This document shows, piece after piece, positions 1 through 8,276 of a stretch of DNA of 64,000 nucleotides. The notes beneath the pieces were generated by a model, which was not told where the DNA came from, did not search any database, and saw nothing but the letters and a program-made list of their open reading frames with translations. A program made the translations under genes and the position numbers. The first letter of the stretch is position 1. Each line of letters starts with the position of its first letter. The DNA is from Halalkalibacter oceani (GTDB lineage Bacteria > Bacillota > Bacilli > Bacillales > Bacillaceae_D), in NCBI RefSeq assembly GCF_023715605.1, contig NZ_JAMBOL010000002.1, positions 400,597 to 464,596 of the forward strand. The letters are read 5' to 3'.

Positions 1-1416
1 ATGGGACTCCTGCAAGGATTCGGCGCAAAGCTGTTCAGCCTTACCGATTTCCCCGCTGTAAAAATAAGCGGCGGCGAGCTGATGCTTGTAATGCGAAACC
101 GATAATGGATTCAGGTGGCTACCATATTGTTTTAAATTGTTTTCCATCGCCGGTATCACTTTTTGCAAAGCGCTTAACGGCAGGCATTTTACAAGGAATA
201 ATCCAATACTGGCTGTATGTAACCGGGGAGAAACTTCCTGGAAAAACCAATCAACAAATTCGACAAACCTGGAGGGCGGATAAAATTCTTTCATCTTTGC
301 CATGATTTGCGTCGCTATAAAAAAATTGTTACTGGAGATAGCATGGGCAAATGCATGAAAGAAATCTTTCTTTTCTTCATAGATTGTCGAAAGTTGACTA
401 TGCAGCTTTTGAATCGTGTCGGTTTCGGATTGTGTTGTCAGTTGTTTCGTCAGAAAGGCTTGAAATAAAGGGTGGTAGCGCACTTCGCCATAATCATTTT
501 GATAAATAAAGAGATGATTTGTCAGCAGGTGGTCAATAATTTGTTCTGAGTGATGAATGTTTAAATATTTGTCAATGACTTCCGGACTAAGCTCGTAAAG
601 GATCGATGTCCGCCGAAGAAAATAGTTAATTTCATCACTTTGTTTGGCAAGAATTTCTTCACCTAAATAATTGTAAATATCTTCAGTTCCTTTGAAGTTT
701 ATCCAAAATGGCAACCGCTCCGTTACATTAATATCTTTGATCAAGTCCTGCAATAGTTGCAAGCAGGCAGCCCAGCCTTCTGTTTTTGAATAAATGAAAT
801 GAACTTCCTGGTTCCGTAAGTCGATTTTGTGTAAATGGGAAAAATATTGCTTGATTTCATCTGGTGTAAATCTCAGCTCTTTTGTACTCAAGCGAGCCAG
901 TTTATTTTTCAACTTTAAATTTACGAGATTTAAATTAGGGCGTATGCGACTCGTAATGATAAAGGTAACGTGTGGGGAGACATGCGATAGAATATTGATC
1001 AACATCCGTTCGATTTCCGGGCTTTGGTCAATCGTCTGATAATCATCCAAAACGATTATGAGCCGTTCCGGCCAGGTTGATAAAATGCTCATAATCTTAT
1101 CCAGCTCACGGGAAAGGTCAGTGTCCGACACATCATAGATCACATTCTCGCCGGATATTTTTCTCATAATCGCGGTTTTTAAATAAGAGAGAAAAACAGC
1201 TGGATTGCTGTCGATTTGTGATAGCTTATACCAGACTGTAGGTATATTCCTTTCCTTCGTAAAGCTCGAAACGAGCGTTGTTTTTCCGTAGCCGCCGTCA
1301 CTTATCAAACAGATGAGGGAACAGTCTAAATGTTTTTCCAGGTAAGTAAATAGACGCTTTCTAACTAAACAAGGAGTATAATGCGGCACACTTAACTTTG
1401 ATTCAAAAAATAGCAT
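1..1416 (-). CDS. MalT/LAL-type ATP-dependent transcriptional regulator, N-terminal part
   Basis: The frame is open for 472 codons from an ATG at 1416 to the window edge, so the C-terminus (and any LuxR-type DNA-binding domain) lies outside. A good ribosome site (GAAGGAGGG) precedes the ATG. Near residue 46 there is a P-loop, SDGGYGKTT, and near residue 118 a Walker B stretch, LIIVLDDYQ. This spacing and the DDY/DDYH form are typical of MalT and the large ATP-binding LuxR (LAL) regulators, STAND-class ATPases switched on by a ligand. The region after residue 250 is helical, as in the family's repeat domain. It is transcribed divergently from the catabolic operon starting at 1804, so it is the obvious candidate activator of that operon; this is inference. 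The family call is firm; the ligand is unknown. Confidence 0.85.
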   Translation of the reverse strand, partial: MLFFESKLSVPHYTPCLVRKRLFTYLEKHLDCSLICLISDGGYGKTTLVSSFTKERNIPTVWYKLSQIDSNPAVFLSYLKTAIMRKISGENVIYDVSDTDLSRELDKIMSILSTWPERLIIVLDDYQTIDQSPEIERMLINILSHVSPHVTFIITSRIRPNLNLVNLKLKNKLARLSTKELRFTPDEIKQYFSHLHKIDLRNQEVHFIYSKTEGWAACLQLLQDLIKDINVTERLPFWINFKGTEDIYNYLGEEILAKQSDEINYFLRRTSILYELSPEVIDKYLNIHHSEQIIDHLLTNHLFIYQNDYGEVRYHPLFQAFLTKQLTTQSETDTIQKLHSQLSTIYEEKKDFFHAFAHAISSNNFFIATQIMAKMKEFYPPSRFVEFVDWFFQEVSPRLHTASIGLFLVKCLPLSALQKVIPAMENNLKQYGSHLNPLSVSHYKHQLAAAYFYSGEIGKAEQLCAESLQESH

Positions 1417-1803
1417 GTAGACCCTCCTTCAAAATGTAAGCGCATTCATAAAGTTGCCCAACATACCTAGGATATCCCCAACTTCTACATATTTTTGCTA
1501 TTAATACTATTTATAAGTTACTTAATTGTCAAGGGTGTGTAAGTCAATCGTAAGAAAAATATTTATCACTTGTTAGTATTTATTTATCTTACAGTAAGAA
1601 GGGCTGTAGTGGTATACAGTTTTTTTCTATTTTGCTGGCATTAAAATTGTAAGAAAATTCAGAACTCCTTGTAAGGGTGTGGTTAGGTGGCTCCTTTATA
1701 GTGCGATTAGATCGACTGGAACAGAAAGGAGGCAGCAAGGACGCGGCAAGTGTGGTGGACCGCACAAACAATTCAGATTAGAAGAGATAACGGAGGGGAA
1801 AGT
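1417..1803. promoter_or_regulatory. Divergent control region between the LAL regulator and the catabolic operon
   Basis: This 387-bp AT-rich spacer separates two divergent genes. It holds two sets of direct repeats: CCCAAC at 1457-1462 and 1477-1482 (20 bp apart), and AAGGGTGTG at 1531-1539 and 1673-1681, each preceded by TTGT with or without one extra C. A short palindrome CTTACAGTAAG lies near 1588-1598. LAL/MalT proteins bind directly repeated short boxes, so these are candidate operators. No convincing -35/-10 pair could be fixed by eye, although TTTATAGT near 1695 resembles a -10. Confidence 0.45.
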
Positions 1804-3042
1804 ATGAAATTTGTATTCATGAACTTAATGTCGTATCGTGATTTACCGGAAGATTTCACGGAAACGTATAAAAGCGTCTATATTTCACTCCCGAACAAAC
1901 TGTATGATCCTGAAAAAGGGCATCAAATGTACAACGACTTTATCGATCAATACGAGCTGGCGATTGATTTAGGCTTTGATGGTGTAGGGGTAAACGAGCA
2001 CCATGCGAATGCGTACGGAATGATGCCTTCACCGAACTTGATCGCCGCCACACTGGCGCGAAAAGTGAAGGATTCGGAGCGAACGGTTCTGATCGTCTTG
2101 GGCAACAGTCTGGCCCTTTATAATCCGCCGATTCGCGTCGCCGAGGAATTGGCGATGCTGGATAATATTTCAGGCGGGCGCCTGATTGCCGGTTTTCCGG
2201 TTGGTACCTCGATGGATACGAACTATGCGTATGGCATTAATCCGGCTGAGCTTAGGCCTCGTTATTATGAAGCCCATGATTTAATTATGAAGGCCTGGAA
2301 GGAACGGGAAGTCTTCCATTTTAACGGGAAATTTAACCAATTAAGATATGTCAATGTCTGGACCCGGCCTTATCAGGAGCCTCATCCGCCCGTTTGGATT
2401 CCGGGCGGCGCAGCTAGCCAGGAGACGTTTGACTGGGTAGCAGAAAACGACTATCAATATAGCTATCTCAGCTTTTACGGGCATGAATTTGCGAAAGATA
2501 AGTTTGATAAGTTCTGGGAGCGCCGGAAGCAATTAGGCCTCGATATGAACCCGTATAAAGTCGGTTTTGTTCAAATGATCTGTATTTCAGAAACCGATGA
2601 AAAAGCGAAGGAAGAATATGAAGAGCATATTAACTATTTCTTTGAAAAAAGCTTTCATGTATCGCCGGAATTCCTCGAGGCTCCGGGCTACCGGACAGAA
2701 AAAAGTGTCAGGGCGGGGATGCAAAGCCAGTATGGAACCGAAAGCGCCGGGGCGAAGCTGAGAGCAGGCTTGAACTGGGAACAGATGGTGGAAGGAGGCT
2801 ATATTATTGCGGGCTCTCCTGAAAGCGTTATCAAGCAAATAAGAAAGGCGATTAAGAAGCTGCATGTCGGTCATTTTATCGCGCTCTTAAATCATGGATC
2901 GATGCCGCATGAGCTGGCATTGAAAAACATCCGCCTGATGGGAGAAGAAGTAATTCCGCATGTGCGCGACATTTGGGGCGATCAATATGAGGTGCAGAAC
3001 TGGCCGGAAGTCACAGAAAAAGAAGCGGTAAAAAAAGGGTAG
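1804..3042 (+). CDS. Luciferase-like (LLM class) flavin-dependent monooxygenase
   Basis: Predicted 412-residue bacterial-luciferase-family oxygenase, which uses reduced FMN supplied by a separate reductase and O2 to oxidise an organic substrate in the cytoplasm. Family features are the early GFDGVGVNEHH segment (residues about 54-64), the LDNISGGRLIAGFPVG strand-loop near residue 120, the HPPVWIPGG stretch and the late SPESVIKQI segment. An in-frame ATG exists at 1750, but the ATG at 1804 follows GGAGGGG at a proper distance and starts with the family-like MKFVFMN. The partner FMN reductase is encoded at 7013. It heads the operon divergent from the LAL regulator. The substrate cannot be read from sequence; the neighbours point to a phenolic or aromatic acid. 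Confidence 0.88.
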   Translation: MKFVFMNLMSYRDLPEDFTETYKSVYISLPNKLYDPEKGHQMYNDFIDQYELAIDLGFDGVGVNEHHANAYGMMPSPNLIAATLARKVKDSERTVLIVLGNSLALYNPPIRVAEELAMLDNISGGRLIAGFPVGTSMDTNYAYGINPAELRPRYYEAHDLIMKAWKEREVFHFNGKFNQLRYVNVWTRPYQEPHPPVWIPGGAASQETFDWVAENDYQYSYLSFYGHEFAKDKFDKFWERRKQLGLDMNPYKVGFVQMICISETDEKAKEEYEEHINYFFEKSFHVSPEFLEAPGYRTEKSVRAGMQSQYGTESAGAKLRAGLNWEQMVEGGYIIAGSPESVIKQIRKAIKKLHVGHFIALLNHGSMPHELALKNIRLMGEEVIPHVRDIWGDQYEVQNWPEVTEKEAVKKG

Positions 3043-3057
3043 AGGGAGGAATCAATC

Positions 3058-3870
3058 ATGGCTGTACCAGCAGTAGAAACGGTGAACGTAAGAGATAACA
3101 TCAGCGCGAAGGTTTTAATTGCCGGCGAAGGGAAGCCTTTAGTTTATCTTCACGGCGCGGGCGGGCTGCAATGGGATGGTTATTTGGATAGGCTTGCCGA
3201 GCATTACAAAGTGTACGCGCCTTACCATATTGGAACAGGCGGCTCGCTCGGCAAAGATGAAATACGCGACTGGTGGGATTTAGTTCTGTATTATTATGAA
3301 TTGTTTGATGCGCTCGGATTGGAACAAGTTGATATTATCGGTCATTCGTTCGGGGGGATGGTTGCGGCAGAGCTGGCTTCGACCAATCCGGAGCGCGTGA
3401 CGAACCTTGTACTAGTGTGCGCGGCAGGATTATGGCTTGATGAAGCGCCGGTCAAGGATGTTTTTACGATGCTTAACACGCCGGATGTCTTGTTCCAGCA
3501 TCTGTTTGCCAATCTCCATTCACCGGCAGCTCAGGCATTTGCCAATGCGGCGCCGGAGGATGAGCGAGAGCGGATTGACTTTATGGTCGCGCAAAATACA
3601 GCCGCCGCAGAAGCCGCAAAATTTATGTGGGGCATCCCGGACAAGGGGTTAAGCCGGCGGATTCACCGGGTGAAAGCGAACAGCTGCATCATTTGGGGCG
3701 CAAAGGATGCACTCGTCCCGGTTGATTATGCTTATGAATACCACAAAAAATTGCCGGGCTCACAAGTCGTGATTATGGAAAATTCCGGCCACTATCCTCA
3801 GGCTGAGGAGCTTGACGCAGTTGTCGACTCGACACTTCAATTTTTACAGGCGGCTCATGTGACAAAGTAG
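3058..3870 (+). CDS. Alpha/beta hydrolase
   Basis: A 270-residue alpha/beta-fold hydrolase. The nucleophile elbow GHSFGG lies near residue 100, an HGAGG oxyanion motif near residue 34, a probable catalytic Asp in DALVPVD near residue 222 and the His in NSGHYPQ near residue 242. It starts 15 bp after the monooxygenase with a GGAGG site, so the two are co-transcribed. Pairing of an LLM oxygenase with such a hydrolase suggests that it splits the oxygenated product, as RutD-like and meta-cleavage-type hydrolases do. It could equally be an esterase that releases the substrate; the sequence does not decide. Confidence 0.85.
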   Translation: MAVPAVETVNVRDNISAKVLIAGEGKPLVYLHGAGGLQWDGYLDRLAEHYKVYAPYHIGTGGSLGKDEIRDWWDLVLYYYELFDALGLEQVDIIGHSFGGMVAAELASTNPERVTNLVLVCAAGLWLDEAPVKDVFTMLNTPDVLFQHLFANLHSPAAQAFANAAPEDERERIDFMVAQNTAAAEAAKFMWGIPDKGLSRRIHRVKANSCIIWGAKDALVPVDYAYEYHKKLPGSQVVIMENSGHYPQAEELDAVVDSTLQFLQAAHVTK

Positions 3871-3902
3871 ACGGCTGACTTGAGACTGGGAAAGTAGACA
3901 AA

Positions 3903-3934
3903 GTGAGCAGGAAACCTGTTTTCTGCTCACTTTT
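3903..3934 (+). terminator. Intrinsic terminator after the monooxygenase-hydrolase pair
   Basis: The arms GTGAGCA and TGCTCAC, extended by GAAA/TTTT-type pairs, form a hairpin at 3903-3930 and are followed by TTTT. Confidence 0.75.
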
Positions 3935-4059
3935 ATCAGGACTGGCTGCTGCCTGCCAGTTCGATAAAACCGAAAACAGCAGGCCGTCTTTCCAGGCAGA
4001 GCAGAAGCGCGGAAACGCAATGACATATGTTCGTAATAATGAATGAAGGGAAGAGTGAA

Positions 4060-5157
4060 ATGAAAAAAATTGTAGCTGGCATGCTTTTATTGATGCTTTT
4101 CCTACTGATGGCGTGCAGCGGCCAGTCTTCTGAATCGGTCTCAACGGAGGATAATGGGAATAGCCGTGCAAGCGATTCCTCCTCGCAGGAGGGGCAGCAG
4201 GCAGCGGAGGCAATCGAATTGACGATCGCCAGTGTTTGGCCGGGCCCGCACGGTCAGCATGTTCAGGTCGTTGAACCACTAATGGAGGAAATTGAAAAAG
4301 TGACAGAAGGACGGATTACGGCAACGCTCTATCCGGCAGGGGGACTGGGTGCACCAAGTGAAACATATGACATGACCGTTACCGGGATTGCGGATATCGG
4401 TTATGGACTGCACAATACGACGCCGGGGGTTTTTCACTTAGTCTCGGTTAACAGCCTTCCGTTCATTGGGGATAGCGCAATCAATGGAACCGAGATATCG
4501 AATGCCCTGCTGGAAACATTCTCAGAAGAATTTGAAGCAGAGCACGACGGAACGAAGATTGCTTATTTATGGATTGGCGATGGGGAGAACGTATTTACGG
4601 TTGATAAACCGATTCATAAGCCGGAGGATTTGCAAGGGCTGCGAATCAGTTTAACACCATCGCCGACTGGAAATGCATTTTTGGAAGCATTCGGAGCGAT
4701 TCCGGTCACGCTGCCGATGGGCGAGGTATATGAAGCCATGCAGCGCGGAATTGTCGACGGGGCGCTTGCCAATGGATCGACGATTCCAAATTTTCAATTG
4801 GGTGACGTCGCCGGTCATATCACGAGGTTAAATCTCGTATTGCCGACATTCTTCTGCGTCATCAATGAAGATACGTGGAGTCAGATTTCCACGGACGATC
4901 AGGCGGCTCTTGAAGAATTATTTGCAGCATATGGCCTGAAGCATGCCGAAGCGTATGACTCGCTTGCTGAAGAAGGCTGGAGGATGGCAGAAGAAAAAGG
5001 CGTCGAAATTTTTGATATTCCAGAAGAAGAAAAGCATTTATGGGGAAATCCGCTTCAGCCTGTCGCAGATGAGTGGATTGAAAGCATTGAAGCAATGGGC
5101 CTGCCCGGGCGTGAGGTATATGAAGAAGTGCTCAGACTGAAGGAAACGCTTGATTAA
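4060..5157 (+). CDS. TRAP transporter solute-binding lipoprotein (DctP family)
   Basis: Extracytoplasmic binding protein of a tripartite ATP-independent (TRAP) importer, about 365 residues. The ATG at 4060 gives a classic lipoprotein signal, MKKIVAG followed by a hydrophobic stretch ending in the lipobox LMAC; an upstream in-frame ATG at 4027 would spoil it. A low-complexity Ser/Glu linker follows, then the DctP fold with the typical EDLQGLRI-like stretch (PEDLQGLRISL near residue 189) and the GEVYEAMQRGIVDGAL motif near residue 223, where the family's conserved ligand-binding residues lie. DctQ and DctM follow directly. TRAP systems bring in carboxylates, including aromatic acids, driven by ion gradients; the ligand here is unknown. 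Confidence 0.9.
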   Translation: MKKIVAGMLLLMLFLLMACSGQSSESVSTEDNGNSRASDSSSQEGQQAAEAIELTIASVWPGPHGQHVQVVEPLMEEIEKVTEGRITATLYPAGGLGAPSETYDMTVTGIADIGYGLHNTTPGVFHLVSVNSLPFIGDSAINGTEISNALLETFSEEFEAEHDGTKIAYLWIGDGENVFTVDKPIHKPEDLQGLRISLTPSPTGNAFLEAFGAIPVTLPMGEVYEAMQRGIVDGALANGSTIPNFQLGDVAGHITRLNLVLPTFFCVINEDTWSQISTDDQAALEELFAAYGLKHAEAYDSLAEEGWRMAEEKGVEIFDIPEEEKHLWGNPLQPVADEWIESIEAMGLPGREVYEEVLRLKETLD

Positions 5158-5180
5158 TCTGGAAAGCCGGGGTGAACGGA

Positions 5181-5684
5181 ATGAGGAAATTTGTTACTTC
5201 CTTGGAAAAAGGAATGAGCAAAATCAATGAAATCGCCGGGTTCATAGCGGCAACTCTAATTGTTCTAATGATGATCCTGACATTCGCTAATGTCACAGGC
5301 CGGTATTTTATCAGGCCGATCGTAGGAACACACGAGTTAACCTATTTGTCGCTGGCGCTAATCGTCTTTCTGAGCCTCGGCTACGTTCAAAGCAAGAAGG
5401 AGCATATTGCGATTGGAATATTCGTTGATAAATGTTCGAAGCGGACTCAGGCGGTCCTCGATGCGATCAGCTATTTCGTCACCTTCTCATTGCTTTTTTT
5501 AATGGGCTGGCAAATGGTTGTCTTCGCCGGCCGGACGAGTACGACGTTAACGGGGGATTTGCATCTGCCGGTTTCCGCCTTCGTCTATCTTTGCGCGCTT
5601 GGTGCTTTCCTATATGCCATGACCGCCGTCGTTGATTTTTTGAAGTCATTGCTGAAGGTGGTGAATCCGGAACATGAGTCCTGA
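5181..5684 (+). CDS. TRAP transporter small membrane subunit (DctQ family)
   Basis: Small four-helix membrane subunit of the TRAP transporter, 167 residues, between its binding protein and large permease. Hydrophobic segments lie near residues 18-38, 52-70, 92-112 and 130-150; the stretch GTHELTYLSLALIVFLSLGY is typical of DctQ. I chose the ATG at 5181, about 8 nt after GGGG; an in-frame GTG at 5172 is possible. Its last 11 bp overlap dctM, a sign of translational coupling. Confidence 0.88.
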   Translation: MRKFVTSLEKGMSKINEIAGFIAATLIVLMMILTFANVTGRYFIRPIVGTHELTYLSLALIVFLSLGYVQSKKEHIAIGIFVDKCSKRTQAVLDAISYFVTFSLLFLMGWQMVVFAGRTSTTLTGDLHLPVSAFVYLCALGAFLYAMTAVVDFLKSLLKVVNPEHES

Positions 5685-6981
5685 AATGCTGGGCGGGTTG
5701 AGTATCCTGTTGTTAATCACCCTAATTCTGCTTCGCGTTCAAGTCGCTGTAGCTTTACTATTAATCGGCTTTGTCGGCTACTCGTTACTCGTGAATGTCG
5801 ACGCCGCTTTGGTTCAGCTTGGCAGTACCGCTTTTCAAACGGCGAGTAATTATAGTTTAAGTGTCATGCCTTTGTTTATTTTAATGGGGATGTTTTTATC
5901 CTACAGTGGTTTAGCGCGAGATCTGTTCCATTCAGTCGACCGCTGGATCGGCCATCTTCGCGGAGGAATGGGGATGGCGACGATTGGTGCCTGTGCGCTT
6001 TTTTCTTCAATTTCGGGCTCTGTCTCGGCGACTACGGCAACCATTGGCAAAGTCGCCTTACCAGAGATGGAACGCTATCATTATGATCAAAAAGTATCGA
6101 CGGCCTGTGTCGCCGCCGGTGGGACGTTGGGGATTCTCATTCCACCAAGTGTGACGCTAATTTTATACGGTGTTTTGACAATGGAGCCGATTGGGCAATT
6201 GCTGATTGCCGGTATTGTCCCCGGCATTGCCATGGCGCTTTTATTTATGGTCACCGTCTATGTGCAGATTCGCAGAAATCCTGCCTTGGCTCCATTGAAA
6301 GCAGAGTCGACCCCTTTCCGTGAGAAAATTGGCTCTTTAAAAAAGGTCTGGCCGTTTTTACTCGTCTTTCTCGTCAGCATCGGTGGAATCTATTTTGGCT
6401 TTTTTACCCCTTCAGAGGCTGGTGGTGTCGGGGCAATTGGGGCGCTTCTGATCGCTCTTGCGACGAAAACGTTGAACTGGACGAATTTTTTACAGTCAAT
6501 CATGGATACGGTGCGGATTACGGGGATGCTGTTTATGATTTTAATTGGCGCGGGTATGTTCGGGAAATTTTTGGCGATTTCAAAGCTGCCGATGCAATTA
6601 TCAGCGTCAGTTGCCAATACTACCATTTCACCTTATTTAATTTTACTAATCATTTTGCTCGTTTATCTCATTCTTGGACTGTTTATGGAAGGCTTCGCGA
6701 TCCTCGTCCTGACATTGCCAATTGTCTATCCGCTGATCATTGATTTAGGGTTTAATGGCGTCTGGTTTGGGATCATTATGATTTTGGTGCTGAATATGGG
6801 TCTTTTGACACCTCCTTTAGGGCTAAGTGTGTATGTCATCAGCGGAGTGGCGAAAAATATCCCGATTCAAACGATCTTTCGCGGCGTCGTTCCTATGCTT
6901 GTCACGATCATTATTTTCACGGCGATTTTGGTTGTTTTCCCGAGTATCGTTACATTTCTTCCCGACATGATGTACGAGTAA
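5674..6981 (+). CDS. TRAP transporter large permease (DctM family)
   Basis: The 435-residue large membrane subunit that carries out ion-coupled transport. It has about 12 hydrophobic segments, the family stretch MPLFILMGMFLSYSGL near residue 64, the SGSVSATTATIGKVALPEM segment near residue 112 and FTPSEAGGVGA near residue 244. The length is normal for DctM. It overlaps DctQ and is followed after 31 bp by the FMN reductase, so uptake and the monooxygenase's reductase are probably co-transcribed. Confidence 0.92.
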   Translation: MSPEMLGGLSILLLITLILLRVQVAVALLLIGFVGYSLLVNVDAALVQLGSTAFQTASNYSLSVMPLFILMGMFLSYSGLARDLFHSVDRWIGHLRGGMGMATIGACALFSSISGSVSATTATIGKVALPEMERYHYDQKVSTACVAAGGTLGILIPPSVTLILYGVLTMEPIGQLLIAGIVPGIAMALLFMVTVYVQIRRNPALAPLKAESTPFREKIGSLKKVWPFLLVFLVSIGGIYFGFFTPSEAGGVGAIGALLIALATKTLNWTNFLQSIMDTVRITGMLFMILIGAGMFGKFLAISKLPMQLSASVANTTISPYLILLIILLVYLILGLFMEGFAILVLTLPIVYPLIIDLGFNGVWFGIIMILVLNMGLLTPPLGLSVYVISGVAKNIPIQTIFRGVVPMLVTIIIFTAILVVFPSIVTFLPDMMYE

Positions 6982-7012
6982 CAAGCCTGAAAAGGGCGAA
7001 AGGAGGACTTAC

Positions 7013-7549
7013 ATGAAAGTCGTTGGCATCTCCGGCACGATCATTGGAACGAAAACGAGTGCCGTCGTCAGTCTCATCTTGGACGAAATCAAAAAAGTCG
7101 ACTCCACTGTCGAGACAGAGCTGCTTGATTTGAAAAACTATCAGCTCCAATTTTGTGATGGGCGGGATCCGGCTGCCTATGAGGGGGATACGAAAAAAGT
7201 AATCGATATTATGAATGCTGCTGATGTCTTTTTATTCGGCACGCCGATTTTTAACGGATCCTTGTCCGGTCCGTTAAAAAATCTAATTGATGTAACGCCG
7301 GTAGCCGCGTTAAGGAACAAAGTGATCGGATTTATCGCAACAGGAGCAATTCCCCAGCATTATCTCGTTATCGAAAATCAACTGAAACCGATAGCCGGCT
7401 ATTTTCGCGCCTTTGTAGCGCCAAGCTCTGTCTATGTGACACGCGACCATTTCAATGAACGGCAAGAACTGATCGATGAGGAAGTCCTCAGGCGAATGGA
7501 GCATTTGGCAAAAGAGCTGGTTCATATGGGCAAGGCGTTGAAGTTTTAA
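7013..7549 (+). CDS. NAD(P)H-dependent FMN reductase
   Basis: Flavodoxin-fold reductase of 178 residues in the SsuE/NADPH-dependent FMN reductase family. The N-terminal GISGTIIGTKTSA is the phosphate-binding loop, FGTPIFNGSLSGPLKNLID near residue 74 is the flavin-binding segment, and GFIATGA near residue 108 is the third family motif. It has a strong AAAGGAGG site. It very likely supplies FMNH2 to the LLM monooxygenase at 1804, as SsuE does for SsuD; this is inferred from context. It ends with an intrinsic terminator. Confidence 0.9.
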   Translation: MKVVGISGTIIGTKTSAVVSLILDEIKKVDSTVETELLDLKNYQLQFCDGRDPAAYEGDTKKVIDIMNAADVFLFGTPIFNGSLSGPLKNLIDVTPVAALRNKVIGFIATGAIPQHYLVIENQLKPIAGYFRAFVAPSSVYVTRDHFNERQELIDEEVLRRMEHLAKELVHMGKALKF

Positions 7550-7551
7550 AG

Positions 7552-7583
7552 AAAGAGAGGCTGCAAGATAAAGCCTCTTTTTT
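7552..7583 (+). terminator. Intrinsic terminator after the FMN reductase
   Basis: The inverted repeat AAAGAGAGGCT / GCCTCTTT is followed by a run of T. Confidence 0.75.
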
Positions 7584-7652
7584 AATGATATCTCTAAGCT
7601 GTTCAGCAAAACATTATGATAAACTGGCTATAGAGCTGGGAGGTAGAAACGG

Positions 7653-7847
7653 GTGAAATTGAACAGAAAAATAGGGATGGCGCTATGTGCGCTGGTTTTG
7701 CTTGCAGCCGTGTTTTTAGTCGGCACTCAATCCTATTTCAACAATAAGGAAATCAGTTTGGCAAGTGACCGCTGCTCTGAATTAGGCGGAGCTCCGAAGG
7801 TAGAAAGAAATCTTCTCTCCTTAAGCTATACTTTTTCGTGCGAGTAA
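7653..7847 (+). CDS. Small single-pass membrane or secreted protein, unknown function
   Basis: A 64-residue protein with a GTG start preceded by GGGAGG. It has a basic N-terminus, one hydrophobic segment at residues 8-25, and a short outside domain with two Cys (near residues 41 and 63) that could form a disulfide. I do not recognise the family. It stands alone between two terminators inside the catabolic region. Confidence 0.55.
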   Translation: MKLNRKIGMALCALVLLAAVFLVGTQSYFNNKEISLASDRCSELGGAPKVERNLLSLSYTFSCE

Positions 7848-7864
7848 ACGAAAGGATGGCTTCT

Positions 7865-7908
7865 GAGGCTGGGACAAAAGGTTGTTTTTTTACCTTTTGC
7901 CCAGTCTC
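7865..7908 (+). terminator. GGCTGGGACAAAA-type intrinsic terminator
   Basis: The arms GAGGCTGGGACAAAAGGT and ACCTTTTGCCCAGTCTC surround a T-rich loop. The same hairpin type recurs at 32808, 47967 and 59968, each time directly upstream of the structured element described in the next entry. Confidence 0.7.
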
Positions 7909-7911
7909 TAA

Positions 7912-7995
7912 GCAATGAGCGGAACCGACACGATCTTTTAAAGCCCGTTGTGAGTGGGTTTCTCACAACGGGCTTGTGGCGTGTGAAGCCATTGC
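7912..7995 (+). repeat. Structured hairpin element, copy 1 (intact)
   Basis: 84-nt foldable element. Stem P1 is GCAATG (7912-7917) with CATTGC (7990-7995). The 8x8 internal loop is AGCGGAAC (7918-7925) against TGTGAAGC (7982-7989). Stem P2 is CGACAC with GTGGCG, with one mismatch. A 9-nt 5' linker with TTTTA follows. P3 is a perfect 14-bp stem (7941-7954 with 7962-7975) closed by the loop TGGGTTT. The matching copies at 16323, 32857 and 36099(-) keep the loops and change the stems compensatorily. No protein is encoded. It may be an RNA element or a palindromic mobile repeat. Confidence 0.75.
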
Positions 7996-8035
7996 CAGTA
8001 GGCCTAAAGATAGTTTTGTCTCAAGCTCAAATCGA

Positions 8036-8075
8036 GGGCTGGGCTAAAAGAAAAAACGTTTGGCCCAGCCCTTTT
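8036..8075 (+). terminator. Second terminator-like hairpin in the 7848-8276 gap
   Basis: The arms GGGCTGGGC and GCCCAGCCC form a perfect 9-bp stem followed by TTTT. Confidence 0.65.
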
Positions 8076-8111
8076 CTGCATTCTGCAAAAGTGGTCCCGT
8101 TCCATGCAGGT

Positions 8112-8157
8112 CTGGGAAAAGGGGAAAGACGTCCTTTTTTCCAGGCTCTTTTTTTAT
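8112..8157 (+). terminator. Third terminator-like hairpin in the 7848-8276 gap
   Basis: The arms CTGGGAAAAGGGGA and TCCTTTTTTCCAG are followed by CTC and a run of seven or more T. With the hairpins at 7865 and 8036 it makes three consecutive terminator-like structures upstream of the next operon. Confidence 0.6.
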
Positions 8158-8189
8158 GCTTGGCGGTTCTTTCTCCGTCCGTTTGTAAG

Positions 8190-8205
8190 ATTAAAGCGCT
8201 TTCCA
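8190..8205 (+). promoter_or_regulatory. Candidate cre (CcpA) site upstream of the CoA-transferase operon
   Basis: TTAAAGCGCTTTCC resembles the Bacillus catabolite-responsive element (consensus near TGAAAGCGCTTTCA) and lies about 75 bp before the start at 8277. A matching palindrome lies at 12276. This suggests glucose repression of the degradative genes. Confidence 0.5.
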
Positions 8206-8276
8206 GTAAGAAGTCAGTTAGAAATATATTTTATAGTTTTTCTATTCTACATGAATTGAATGGGGAGGCTGTCGCG

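Noticed and set aside
7653..7847. Competence- or phage-type holin
   Set aside because: A single hydrophobic segment and two Cys are not enough to claim this; no lysis gene is near.
7950..8276. Upstream extension of the citryl-CoA-lyase-like reading frame
   Set aside because: It runs through the structured element and two terminator hairpins and has no ribosome site; the ATG at 8277 has GGGGAGG.
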